Below are positions 11,801 to 27,068 of a DNA stretch of 64,000 nucleotides, in pieces. The notes beneath the pieces were generated by a model that was not told the origin of the DNA, searched no databases, and worked only from the letters and a program-made list of their open reading frames with translations. The stretch is from Glandiceps talaboti (Eukaryota; Hemichordata; Enteropneusta; Spengelidae), in contig NC_135556.1 of assembly GCF_964340395.1 (NCBI RefSeq), forward strand, positions 16,275,642 through 16,339,641, in the 5' to 3' direction. Numbering within the stretch: position 1 is the stretch's first letter; each line of letters opens with the position of its first letter. The position numbers were made by a program, and so were the translations under genes.

Positions 11801-14800
11801 CAACCAAAGTTTACAAAAATGCCTTGAATGTTCCTGGAATGGCGTTCTCCTTTACTAAGAAATCAAATACACCGTGACAAGTGGGAAAAAATTACAATAA
11901 ACTTAATACCACATATTCAATACATCACTCACAACACGACATATACCAATTCTGTACCATGATAAAGATAACTGTTATCTTATTATGAGAATAGAGAGAT
12001 GAAAAGAAAGGCAGAATGACATATGAGATTCTTTGAGAAATGAAAAGACTACAGTAAGTAAAAGCCCCATGGTAAAAAGAAATGTCTTACCTGGTGCAGG
12101 AGTAGTAGGAGCTGGAGTACTATGTGAATCTGGAAATGGGGGAATTATTGGTAGCTTTAGCAGATGCAAATTGATTTTAATATGCAGATTGCAACCACCA
12201 CAGTGACTGTGCAATGAAACTATAACATGCATTAGTGCAGGTGACTTTAGCAGATGCAAATTAACTTAATATGCAGATTACAACCACCACAGTGACTGTG
12301 CAATGAAACTCAATACATGCATTATTGTGCACTGCAAGTATAATATGCAGGTCATGCAGTAGAGGGTACAACAACACGGTGAACACACACATAACTACAA
12401 ACTTAACCTTATGATTCACTAGCATTACTTTGGTTGACTTTTTTATTCACTGTTAATACTGATCTACTGTCATATGTAATGTACAAAGGAAAGATTGCAT
12501 ACAGTACTTCCTTGGGTAGTATCTTAGCTTACTATAACAACGTTCTACCATGCACAAAACTATTGATTCTTATGGTTTTGGATTTGGATGTGGAATACCA
12601 AGATAAAAGGAATACACATTACAGAGTCTAATTTGGGCAAATAAGGTATTGAAATCATCTCATTTTAATGATCATATTATCCCATATCAACATATCTTTG
12701 GGAGTCATGCAAAGCCTTTGATAAGTAAACAGTTTGTGCCGGAGATATCACTACGAAGTACATCAAGTAACTAAACATTAGAGCACAGTATAACACATCA
12801 AACCAAAGCACATCGCTTTACTCTGCATTACATCACATTGCAGCATAACACATCATCAAATGACGGGACACTGCTCAATAATGCAGCACTGCAGAGAACA
12901 CATTAAATGAGCGCACACTACTCAATACTGCATCACAGCATAACAACACATCAAACCACAGCACACTACAACAACAAACAGATTATAAACCATACCATTA
13001 TATTGACTCTTGGCTCTCTTTTCTCTGGGTAGTGTACCCATCTGTCCGGGTCCTACACCATATGTCACTTTTTCTGCATAGGTAGGTTTATCTGTATAGA
13101 AACCTCTGTCTCTTTCTCTGTCAAAGTAAAACTTCTCTTTGTTTTTTGTTGGTGAATGGGACTCTTCTTTTGGAGTCTAATAACAACAAAAGAATTCAGC
13201 GTTACTTGTACATTGTAGTGTCAGCAAAGAGGTCACACTAGAATGATGACAATATGATTCTATCTTTACTAATCAATCGGTATGATATCATACAAAATAC
13301 GGTATATGATACAAGGTATGATTATTATATGATATGATAAAAGATATGGTATACGATATGATACAAGATACGATATGATACGATGAGATACAATACAATA
13401 TGATACAATATGATATACAATACGATACAATATATGATACAGTGACACTATACAATATGATACAATGATACAATATGATATACAATGCGATACAACATAT
13501 GATAAGATATGATATAATGATACAATATGATATACAATGCGATACAATATATGATAAGATATGATATAATACAACATTATGATATGATGTGATACAGTAA
13601 CAAAGCAATACTGTAACAATACACTACATTCTCAAAGGGAAAATCTGTAATGTCTCATCTTGTCATCAATAAGTTTGATAAAATAATTTTTTACATGTCG
13701 TTAGACACAGTCTGGTTGCTGATCAAAGTTTACTTACACTTACATGTACTATTTCTGAGTCCTGTAGCTCACTTCGAAGACCCTGTGCAAATGGCAGTTT
13801 TATTCTTTGTTGCATTTCTGAGTTAGCATCTCGATTTTTCTTCTTAAATAAACTAGACTTGACCCGCTTGACTTCAGTTTCTGTTCCTGTACCTGCCATG
13901 ATCTGTGAAATCAAGCAAACTCAAAATCAAAATACTGAAATCACAAGAAACTTTGTTTTCTACCTGCAAGATGGAAACTGATACACAATTCTTTTCCAAT
14001 GAGGTAATGACTTTTTGTTGTGTCACAGGACAGTCAGGTGACTCACTTGTATTGCATCACATGACAGACTTGAAAGGGGGTGTGACTTACAACTCTTACA
14101 ACATGTGATTTAATTAAACACACTTATTTTACAAAACATTATTTGATGCTGAAGGTGAACTAATTTAATCTTACTCTTGTTTGATAAATAAATGTAATGC
14201 TGACTATCTAAATGTAAATTTTACACATCCAATTGACTGTATTTCATAATTTACAAAACAACAAAATACATTTAATGTGTCAGTTAGATGTTGCTATTCA
14301 TTTTTCTTTTTTGAAAACAAGGTTAATCCAAGGCTTAATGTAGCACTATGTAACCATGGGTATCTTGTTAATAATGTCTGTCATTTTTGGAATAGTTTAT
14401 CCTATGCATACATACACAGTACATGTATTTGAGACTTTGCTCTGGCTGAAAACAATCCATACATTCATTCTGTAAACGTCTGTCAACAAACTCATTATAC
14501 CAATACTTTGTGAATATCTGCTATGATATACTAGTACTCTGCATATAAAGGTTAATTATATACATTTTCAATGCTTAGTTATTTATAAAACATAACTGTT
14601 TTGCACCACTAGAGGGAGCTGTGTACATGTACCCTTACATCCTCAAATCATTCACTAAATTTGTAAATTATTTCATGCTACTATATAGGGGAGCTGTTTA
14701 CATGTAACGTACCTTGACATTCCTCCTTTCAAGTGGTGGACTTCCTGTGTGTCGACTCCTTGTATCAACACATTCAATATTTTCAATATCGTCATGCATA

Positions 14801-17800
14801 TTACCAGAACTATCGCTGTCCCTGGGTGAGTTCTCCATAACTGAGAAGTTACCCTGGGGAAATTTCTTTGGTTGTCTATCTGTCAATTGTTCACTATCTA
14901 CAGTATGTTGCCTCGGTGTCATTTCTGATGTAGTCCTTGTTGTGGCCTGTTTACTACTTGGCCCATTATCAGACGAACTGTCAAATTGTTCAGGAAAATT
15001 CACACCATAATACTTGACTTCTGGAAAGTTATTTCCATAATGTTTTGAGTCTCCATTCCCATGCGGTTTCATATCAGAAGTCCCATAATGCTTTGCATCA
15101 GAGATCCCATGATGCTTTGTGTCAGAGTTCCCATGATGCTTTGTGTCAGTATTCCCTTGATGCCTTGCATCAACATTCCCTTGATGCTTTGCATCTGCAG
15201 TCCCTTGCTGCTGCTTTGTGTTGTTATAGTTGATATCACATTGTTTATTATCTGTAGTTGTTAAAGCTATGTGTTTGTCACTTTTACTATATTTCAAGTA
15301 CACAGTCTGTTTTCCTGGGTGTCCTCCTACATTGCTACACTCTTGTTGTGATATACTACTAGGCACTTCAGGCAAACGTTCATTCTCTCCATTCATTACT
15401 TCTTGTGTTGTAGCTACAGTAGTAGGCCTTGTGAAGAATCCACTCCGGGGTGTATCGCTATCATTTCTGAAAGAATATATAACAATGCTCTCAGTTGTAT
15501 AAAAATAATAGATTAGATCACACTACACACAAATATCAACATGACCACTTACTATTCATACACAAATCAAATATGAAATGACAAGTATCAACTAACCATA
15601 TTCACAGTCAGACATAACAGATTAAATTAATTTGCATGCATCTTTGCTATGTCTGTAAGATGCATCATGTCGTGGCACCCTCATGAATTGGCTTACCCCT
15701 TCCCCTCTCACACAGCTGATGATGGTGGAAAACATAACATTACAGTGTGCTATGTTATCAATGCCTGTTGTTTGTTCTACAAAACTTGAAAGCCAGACTG
15801 TACTGATGCCATCATGGAAAACACACTATAACACTGTGAGAACTTTCTAAATCATTTTACATCGTTAGTAGTCTAGAACTGTACATGTGAGTTTGTTTTC
15901 TATGATCTCTCTCTCTCCACCGTATAGTCAAAATAGCTTTCTCTAGCAAGACATTCCGTTCTTACAACTGACAGCAGTAGTTTAATGCTACTGGAGCTTT
16001 TGATATAAACATGACATTATCGCGTTCTCACATGACTTACTTTAAGACTGGAGGTAGAAAGATTGCAGAAAACTATCCAACTATCCTACCTTGATAGTAA
16101 TTAAAACATATGTTTATACTTACTTGGATTGATAAGGATCCATCATATGTTTCCTGCCTGATTTCAGAGGATTCTGACTCTTTGGAATAATCAACCTATT
16201 TGTCTCAAAAGCTTTATGTTCTAAACACTGCTCTATTGTAAATCTCTCAGCAGGATCCATTTTCAAGGTATTCTAAACACAAAAACACAGTATCACCATT
16301 AGACATTTAGAGGGTTGTTATTCATAAATACATAACATAGTAGCATTCATTGGAGGAATATACACGTACATATAGCAGAAACAGAGTTGCTTTGGCATTT
16401 CACTCATGGATCATGACATTGTTTAGACATACTATTACAACTTCCTATGCAAAATAAACAATTTCTGAGGTGCTGTGCATAGCTGGGACTTAGAAGCAGG
16501 CAAATAATCATGTTGCTTATCAGTTGCAAAGTAAACAGTTGAATCAATAATACACCATCAAGTGCTTGTGTATTTTTTTCAGCATATTGTTTCTACTACA
16601 CTGTAAAAGAATAGCTTATCACCTTTCAATTTGATTGGGGTAAAGGTATAAGGTGTTAAAAGGCTGGCAGCCCTGGTAACAGGATGTATGGGTGAAGTTT
16701 CGTAAAGCTGGCACAGTTTCTGATACTAGTACATTATACCATAATATTGGTGGGGAACCTCAGTAAAGTGACATGGGTTCTCCGGTAGTTTTACATGCAC
16801 AAAAACACTGTGCTGTGTAAAGTGTGTAGTGTCTCCGTTATTGTTAGTCTGGAGTTGATATGTGTCGGTTGTTAAGTACAAAACATTATATCCTACGATT
16901 GAAATGCCAAAGACACCCAGTTTCTGCTGTAAATTTTTAGGTTTGTCACAGACATGCATTATCAAATATAAATTGATATTTTCTGTGTGAACATGTTCAA
17001 ACTTGGCTTGCGTATGGTATAACTGCCTATAACTTGACCTCCTGTGTACATATTAAAGGACAAGTACCAGGTAATTGTAATCTAGACTTAGATGTGCCAT
17101 TGTCGTTCCATAAAAGCTACTACTAAACTTTCTTATATCAGTAATAGACACCAAACAACCTGATCATGGTGTCATTGTTGTTTATGTTTATCCAAAGAAA
17201 TCAAAGTCACGTATTGTGTACATTTTCCATTTTTGAAGTATAATATAATGGGGAATTGATAGAAGGCATACAAGTACACACCCAATCATAACAACCTATT
17301 CGTGGTAAGTTGCGTGTATATTTTTCAAAATGAGTTACCATACCTTCCTGGACTATCAGATTGTTTTTTAATTGAAATAATCCATTTGCCTTTGTCTAGT
17401 ACAGTGTAAATCAATTTATATTAAATGAGCACAAGATACTTTTTTCTGTATTGTATTATTTTGTGATAAAAGACATACACAATTGAAAACAAAATGTACT
17501 TATTATCAAATGGTCTGCATAGACATCTTTTTTACTCCTTTTATTATGGTTTATATATACTAGATACATTTTTAATCTAAATTGACATTACTTTACATGT
17601 ATAGTAGATTCACAATTTGCAATTTTCTTTTTTTTCACCTTTTGTCTGAGACAGACAAATACCTTGCTAATTGCAATGGAATATCACTTAATTTTTCATT
17701 TACTATTTCAAAATCTATATCAATATTTTTCACAGCCATGTTTCAGATTGTTTTAAATTCTGATATGTATATATTGTGGATGGCTACAATGGGTCACTAA

Positions 17801-20800
17801 GGATTTTATGGAATAAATATGAAGTATAGTGAACCAGGCCTGCTGACTAATTGACATGATGGCTATATATTGAGGTAATCAAGGTACGGTTCGTTAAAGC
17901 ATCAAATCTAAGTATGGTTCATTACATCTACATGGTGTAGAATCACACTTAATGATCAACAGTACCATTGCATGGAGTGGTATTATTAAAGGGTAATGAT
18001 ATTTCCACTAGTGGGTAAATTCAAGGCTACAGTTACAGATATATGTCAGTGATTGATTTTAACACTGCATGACTTGAACGACTCGACTGGGAATTTCCAG
18101 TCTCACGAGCCAGGGCATATTTTCGGCCGACGCAATGAAATGGCATGTCTTGTACGACAATAGGAATTTCATGAAGTCTACCTTCATTCAATGTATCAGT
18201 GCCACTTCTGGGCCACCTATCTCAAAACAGAGCTCATAAATATAGCAATAAACACATAAATAAAATATATATACTCCAATTCAACAAATATAAAAATGAT
18301 ACTCTCATAAAGATTCAACACCATTCGATGTATTATAACTGCAATTTTGTTTATCAAAATAGTCATTTTTGTGAGAATACTCAGAGACGAAACTCATTTA
18401 CAAATAAACCCAATTCCTATCACAACAAACCATATGACTCCTACCATATGATAGTAACGCATAGCAACATAAGAGAAGTATGCAAGGACAACATAAATGG
18501 CAAGTTGTATTTACTAAGTACTAAATATGTCTACTTGACATGACAAATTCATGGTTTTACACTTGTGTAAGTTAAATTTTGATGAGAACAAATCCATTGT
18601 TCAGCCTTCAAATTTGACAGTGCCACCCTGAACTCTGGATTAAAGGTGAAGTATTCAAAATAGAACTGTTTGACTATTAAAAAAACAAAACGTTTCAAAC
18701 CACCACTGTACTATATATATTGAGACAAGAAAGTCAACATGAAGAACCTTCAGTCTGTACACATCAAAGTATTTGACAAACAGAGAGTGGTACTAAAAGA
18801 TATCGATTCTGTATGAACATGTTATAACAAGTTGTATTTATTCAGTATTTCATTATTTTCTCCCATATAGTCTTTTTGTCATTTGATATACGTTCAGGAT
18901 TTTTACATTTAATCTTTTTGTGGCATAATTTTTTTTCATGGGATGTGAAAACTAACGATACTAAATATTTGAACGTAACAGTATCATAAAGCTAGCTACA
19001 TCAGAATCTTCAATGTGGTGATGAATCAATAATGTATGCTTACCTTTATAAAATCCAACATAATGGCATTCAACACACCAAAATATTTTCGCTCTAGTGT
19101 AAGAAAATTACTAACGTCTGGAAACTGAGAGGAAAAGAGAGTAGAAAATAACATTTTATGTGTAAGTAGAACCAAAAATAGTAGCCTAAATTAAACAGAT
19201 GGTCATTTATCATTCTGGGTATATTTTCCTGAAATAGTGTTTCCAATTAAAATGTATTCACTATCATCAGATTGACAACACCATTAATGACATGACCTGG
19301 CTATTGAATTGAGATGATTTATTGTGTTACCATGACGAGATGAAAGGTATTTCTGACATTATATGTATACTGTATATCATGCTTGAATGCCTTAGACGAA
19401 CAGTTTGGGAACATTTTTTATTGTCATCACTGGGTTCTTGTTGATGAGTTCTTTTATATCAACATTCGTGACATATCTGCAATAGTACAAATCTATTTTT
19501 TGTATGTTATATGTGTTGATATCAAAACATCCAGTGATAAAATACAAACTAATTATCATTTCCTTGCAAAGATCTCATTTGCACAGCAGTTTTTTTGTTT
19601 TATCACTGGACATACATGTATATCTACATATGACGTTTTCCATTCAAATTTAATATAATATTGCAATCATAATTTCAGACTCTCCTTCATCCTGATATTT
19701 TAAAGAGTTTTAATTTCGATATATCTCTGTTTCTATGGATACATCATGTAATATTTACAAACAGTGGCGGTATTGTGTTTCATATTGGAATCATAAATAA
19801 TGACTTCTACACATACTTGGGGTTACAAGCTGCATCAACAGAATACTATTGTATTGTATAATAAATCATATTTATTGTCTTTATATTCAATCAGACTCAG
19901 CTGTGACATGGCAGGGGAGAAACTAATTGTTAGTAGTATCTATGGTGATACAATCAATATTTGATTACACTTCAGACACACCCTTTAAATTCATCACGGT
20001 CAGTTTTTTTGACAGGCTTTGAAATTTGAAAAACTACTTAGCCAGTGATGTGTTATTTTTAAAATGAAAAGTAGAACTAAAAATTTCAGTGAATTTATGA
20101 GGTAAACACTTTCACCAGTAAAGTAATTTATTTGCTGTTGAATTTCATGCTTGTTATTACCTGGTACAGAAATAATGACATCATAGTGAAAGAGAAATAC
20201 ATCACCGATTCTTACAGGGCAACAAATTTTGATTTCTCGACCTGCATTCATTTTAAAATAACTTATCATTCCATTGACACATTTGCATATACATGATTTC
20301 ATACTAGTAACTAGAAAAGGGCAATTACGGGAATCGAAATTGAAATAAATTTATAATTTCAGAAAGTAGGAAATACATTTTTGAAATGGTGAAGGGGGAT
20401 CCTGAACCAGGAAGAATTATTGAAATGGATAACTTTCACTTGAAGTCTCCAAATGTAATTATAGAGTACAGAAGCCTAATCTTCTAAACACACAGAACAC
20501 CATACATTTCATCGATTCTATCATGCACAGTGTTTCCACATGGCTGTGAAATCAAACACACAATCACATGTAAATAATTGGGTTATGGTTGTGGAATCTG
20601 CCTTTGAGTATTCCTACCTTGAGTCCTGAGAATCTGGGATTATTTCTAAACATTTCCATTTGGTCTGGAGGTAGAGGTCCTAATACTTTTTGGATAGTGT
20701 ATAATTGATCGATTTCACTCTCACCAGGAAACAATGGTTGGCCATCACTTAGCTCACCTAATATACAACCTATAGACCATATATCCACTGGTTTGCCATA

Positions 20801-20930
20801 TGGAGCTCTGGTATAAAGAGTGAAATATGTCATAAGTACAGCCTACTATAATAGCTAGGGTATTATTAAATAGTGGATGCTAATGTGTGTGAGTGATGTG
20901 CCTGTGTGTCTGTCTGTCTGTTTGTCTGCC

Positions 20931-20962
<32 letters not shown>

Positions 20963-23900
20963 AGTCTTTCTGTATGTACTGATGTGTATGTATTGATGTG
21001 ATCCATGTACATCCATGTGTCTCTGTGCATGTGTTCTATAATTGTATGATGTGTGTAGATGTGTGTGTCTGTGTTTCTATTTGTGTGTATATGTGTGTCT
21101 CTGCATGTTGGTATGTATGTGTTTCAATGTATGCTCGATATACATGGGTGCATTGATCTGTGCATGTCTATATTTTTGTTTCTTTGTTTCTTTGATTCTT
21201 TGTTTCTTTGTTTGTGTATGCATGCATATCTACATTCATATTTATGTGTCTATATGTGTGTCTGTTTGAATGTGTGGATCAATGTGTGTTCTATATCATG
21301 TCTGTCTGTGTCTATCTGTCTGTCTGTCTGTCTGTTCGTCCATCTGTCTGTCCAGCCATCTGTCTGTCTGTCCATCCATCTGTCTGTGTGTGTGCACCTG
21401 GTCATTGTTAGCAATTTAATAAAAGAGGGCAGACAGGCTATCTAACACTTAATAAATAAATAAATGCAATATGTGTATTATATGGTTTAATACTTATTAT
21501 TTGGACAGCTAACCATACAATGGTATCACCAAGCAACAGAAAAATACCCACATTTATCAACAGAAGTAACAGTTATGGAAAAATTAGCTGACAAGAAGGA
21601 AGCCATAAATGCATAAATGTCATTAATATTAACTATCTGATATGAAATCGTATCTTGGCAATGAAACTAATGAGAATCAATTACAACTAAAAGATACTGA
21701 CAGGGAACATTATGGGTTTCCATAATTCTCAATTACTTTTAATTGTTCAATTTTTACAAACAATTATTGTTCTAATACTAGTAATAGCTGAATCATGATG
21801 TACATCCCCTTTTAATAGTTTTGTTTTATTCAATACTCATAAAATATTATATCAAAGTTGTTCAAGATGTTACACGTCTAACACAACCTTTACTCTAGCT
21901 TATAACATATAACCCCCCCCGCCCCACCCCCATCCCACATCAGTCCCTAACTTCATTCAACTATATAGATAAATTTCAAAATTCATAAATATAATTTCAT
22001 CAATCTATCAACTGATAACATACAAGTTAATGCATTTATTTTGCGATAATAAAGCAAAACAGCAATTGTACACACTAAAAAGTATTGAAATTACTGTCAA
22101 ATATCCACTAATATTCATAAACAGGTAAATGTGGTCCACAATCAATCTACCTGTAGACGTATATGATTTATGCTAAACATGAAATCATTTATCACATGAT
22201 GACACTATTATTACATAGATATGCTGACTATTAAACTTAATGAAACTCAGACTTATCCCTATACTGCTGATGTGGTATTTTGTATCCATGGCAACAACTA
22301 CATCAATAAAACCATAATGATCATTAGTACAATATTACAATGTAATCTTTTCCATGCAATATACCTCCTGGCAGGAGTTTGAAAGCTACTGAAAGGTACT
22401 TTCAATAAATCTTTATTTCAGCTGAGGGCACTTTAAAAGTTGGCCTCGATATCAACAGGAAATCTAGCTTTGTTATGGTACATTACAATGACTGTGTGTG
22501 TGTGTCTGTGACTTACCCCAGCAGTAGTTCTGGTGAGCGATACCACCGCGTAGCAACGTAGTCTGTGTAATTAGCATTACCACTCCCCATAAGGTTGCGT
22601 GCAAAACCTACAAATGTAATGAAACAGTTCAACCCATTATATGCAAATACTTCCTGATCAGAAAATGACACAAAGATTTAGGAAATGGATTTTGAAATAA
22701 ATAGTTTAATTATTTTTCTGCCATAGAACATTGAATTTGAGTAGTATTTGCTTGAAATCCATACTAACTACAGGGCATTTCATTTACTTAATATACTGTA
22801 TTTCAAGTTAATGTGAACTATGTCAAGCAATTCCTGGACACGTTAATTAAATTGCTGTACAACCTATACGGCAGGTTCAACCTATACGGCAGGTTCAGGG
22901 GTTATCAACTTTCAATTGCAACAAGCATACAACATAGATAGCGCTAATCTGTTTAAGTGGTGTATCACAGATTAAACATGGTTTCTTTCCCCTCTCCACA
23001 CTAATGGGATTGGATACTTATCAGGCTGCACTGGCATACTCCAAGCAAGAGTGCCAACATTACGCAATTTTCAAAAGTAGAATTCTGTACATTTGAATGA
23101 CAAGAAATGTAAATGTCATGCAGGTAAGTAGGTCAATCAATCAATTACAAGACTACATGACTTGTATAATTTGAACTTTTATAGTATTAAACAGCAAGAC
23201 ATTAAACTTAAAACATGCAAAGTTGGAACCACAGCTGGAAGGCTATACATGTAGATTCACAAATTACAAGGCCAGTAAAATGCCAACAAAACTGTAATAC
23301 CAATTTCACCTAGTAAGTTATTAAAGTAACTGCTGAGAAATAGGTGAATGGAGACCAATTAATGAGCTGTAGCAATGTACAACTATTTGATATAATTCTG
23401 ACTGTAATAAAGTGAACTTGTTACATGTAATGAAAGTGTGGATGACTAAGTTCATTGAAGTTTAATAAGTTGCACAATTTTTAGTTCTTACAATACTAAA
23501 CTCATTTATCACAGATTTTGTTAACAATTTGAACATGTGGAATTTACTAGTACGGTAGTACTACCCAGTACACTTTAAAGTGGCCATATGGATGAGGATT
23601 GGATATTTATTTTGGATTTGTAATTTATAAAACAATTTTATCATAGCTATTACTACTTGAAAAATTAATGTGAAACAACATATGCCAAGACCTTGTTTGT
23701 AACTCAATACATGGCAAAAGATTAATAAAGGTGTAAAAAGTTTGTTACTGTACGTACAATAACAAACTTTTTACACATCATTTTTTAGCATTTTGCAATG
23801 TAATGACTTACAAACACAGACTTTGTCTATGTTGTTTCACATTGATTTTTTAAGTAGGAAGCCATGATAAAATTGTTTCATAAATTATAAATCCAAAATA

Positions 23901-26900
23901 AATATCCAATCCTCATCCATATGGCCACTTTAAAGACAAACGTTATACATCTCTGGGATAGAGTAGTGATAAAACATGCTGGAATGAATGAGACTTAAAT
24001 CCTCATAATACAAAATGATATTAGCTGTCATATTTACATAGAAGCAGATTTGAATATATATCAGATATTATTTTTAGCACTGGAACATCATTAAGAAACC
24101 ATATTGCAACTGTATAACAGGACACAAGTCTTGTTTTTTCATATAAACTTACCAAAGTCACACAGCTTTAGGGTACCATCATTACTGATTAATAGGTTTT
24201 CTGGTTTAATATCTACAGGACAAAATAAAAATTCCACAACAACAGAGTTAGATGAATGGGTTTTTCTTGTACATGTCTGACATTATTTTCTACATAATAT
24301 AGAATGCTTTTAGCGATAATATTGCTAAAATGATTTATGTTTGCAGTTGAGATCTAATGTTTAAAGTCGCGTGTGTCTGTGCGTGTAAGTGAGTCATTTG
24401 GAATATGCATATGTTGTCATGAATTGAAATTACTACATTAGCAGATTAAAAAAATGAATACGTGTCTATCTTGTCAATGACCTTTTTGACCACCATATTA
24501 TTTGTGTCTGAAATGACAAAAAAGATAGAAAGCATACTAGATTGCACCACACGCTAACCTGTCTGGAGGTACTTAAGTTTTGATTTTTAAATGAACAAGG
24601 CTTGTCAAATGCTAGACTGGTCCAAAGACATGCACAATGTTTCCTCCTTCCATGATAGACATGTTGTCAGATTACTCTGTCTGCTTTCATATATAATTTA
24701 TTGGAAATGGCAAACCATAAGGAGAAATACTACTCTACACGACTAACAGTTACATTTTAGAGTAGCTGAACTGGGTGTTCCACCTGCACTCTTTTTTTCT
24801 TTTCTTTTTTTGAAATTGTTAAACAATATATCCAAACTTGCTGCATTTGACCTTTGGATATCTATGTTTACAAACCAATATTTTAAGAAAATGATTTCCA
24901 GATACAGTGATAAAAGTTGATACCTGTATATCAAATATATAATTTTCATATTTTTCCAATTTTTCATAGTGATAATATAATTTTTGTTCATTCCTTATTA
25001 AATGGCAAAAATAAGCAATGCAATATCAATACTGGTATAGACAAATACAACCCAGAACACCAAAGTAAAATGTTTTCTGTATGTATATACCACAAATGTT
25101 TATAGCATCCATATCAAGTGTACTGTTTCATTTGCTAATTGACCACATTTTATAGAGAAGCAACATGCTAGGATTGTACATAAACCAATTGAAACAGTAT
25201 ACTTTTACACTTGATGTGAATGCTATAAATGAGTGTAGCACATAGTGAAAGTGCTTTACTTCAGTGTTACTCATTGTAACATATTACACTTATATATATT
25301 TTTTTTTCCTGGGATAAATAGTCTCTATTCTGCTATATATATAAAGGAATCTTAACTTCACAACCAAGCCTGTGCCAATACCCAAAACAATAACAATGAC
25401 AATAATAATGTGTATTTATATATAATGCGCCAGTTCTGTGATAGCTCCAGGTGCTCACAATAGTCACCCCTGGCATGGATCTTTAGTGGTTCAACAGTCC
25501 ATTAACTTCCTCAATTCCATGGTGAGCATTACAATATCCAATGGTTTCAATGCAGTTGTAAAAATGATACAGATGTTGATTGAAATGTGAAATGATGGTA
25601 CATGGTTGTGTATCACCCTAGTACCAGTTTCTCACTACTATATACAATAGTATCCTTATCTTCAAATTTTGACCTAGTTAGTTAGCCTAGAATTCAGGCA
25701 TGTGGGAATCCAGGCATGTCGGGATTGTTGCACTTGCATTCCCCTACCAAGCCTGGCTCTTTGCTATAACAGCCATATATATTCAAACCTAAAATTTGAT
25801 TGCAATTCCTTGCAGTGACATCCAACCCCACTTAAATAAGTCTATGTCCATCATGAAATGTATTCCTTTGTGAGTATCTGATCCAATCTACTGAGATAGA
25901 ATCTAATCACTCGGTGTGGTGATGCTAAAACCCAATAAGAATTGTGCATTTTTTTAGGCAGAAGCTCCAATCACCCGCTAGCAAAGGTCAGGTGTGATAG
26001 GGAAATGGAGAGAGCAGAAGACCCAAATACAACTGGATTCTAAGATAAAGTACAGTATATATTATAGTAAACTGGATGTATAGTGTATAGATCAAAACAT
26101 CTATTGTGTTATAATGAAAATTGCCAATTGTGTTACATACATTTATGATATACAAAGCTAAATTTGGATCTTACCTCTATGTATGATATCATTTGTATGG
26201 CACCAGTGTATTGCTTTCACCAGTTGGTAGATATAGGATCTGTCAAGGATAAAACATATATTTAAGTTATTACTATTTTTCTATGATTTTAATATGACAA
26301 GATACAATAACCTGTCCATCAAAAAATTTATCATATTTAGTCCATATATAGCTCAGAGACTAGCCTATCTGACTCATCATACTGTCTTGACATTTCAGTG
26401 AATGACATTTTCAAGCCAGCTGGCTCTATTGTAGGTGTCCCAGCTACATCTATTTTCACTGTTGTTTAGCAACCACATAGAGCAGTACAATATGAATGGA
26501 CAGTGTAAGGCAAACACAGATTTCAAAATTTCACAGACATCAAGTTGGCGAGTATTACATTGATGAATCATTATCCCATCTTCAGGAACTTTAATATAAA
26601 ATATTTGTAAAATAATGAGAAAGAAACAAAACTGTATATAACTATAGCCTATAGGCTATACGACAGTTGAAGTTGAAGGAAGTTTTCTAAAACTTGTCCA
26701 AATTCCACACATTGTCATGTCAGTGCAAGAAGGTCATACAATTTGTATAGCAGATACAACTGACGCGATGACATATGATACAAAATTTCCACTATAAAGA
26801 ATTGATTATCTCAAAAAATTTGATTACGTTAACTTTGTATGCTATAAACATCCATAACCCTTCATTTGTTTCAGTTCCACAATGGTAAAACAACAATCAT

Positions 26901-26969
26901 ATACATCTAGTACATAAGGAGGACTGTCACTGCAACACAATACAGGTATAAAAGAAGCCCAAACTCACT

Positions 26970-27068
<99 letters not shown>

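Noticed and set aside
13269-13619. Minus-strand frames of 106 and 116 aa rich in Tyr/Ile/Ser/His
   Set aside because: Translation of the GATAC minisatellite in CDKL5 intron 14.
14714-15502. Plus-strand frames opposite CDKL5 exon 13
   Set aside because: Antisense shadows of the coding minisatellite and its flanks.
20880-21445. Cys/Val/Leu-rich plus-strand frames resembling membrane segments
   Set aside because: Derived from TGTG/GTCT microsatellite sequence; no splice context.
25380-25470. AATAATGTGTATTTATATA...GCGCC sequence resembling a common dispersed invertebrate repeat
   Set aside because: Only one copy in the window and no defined ends, so it cannot be supported as an element here.
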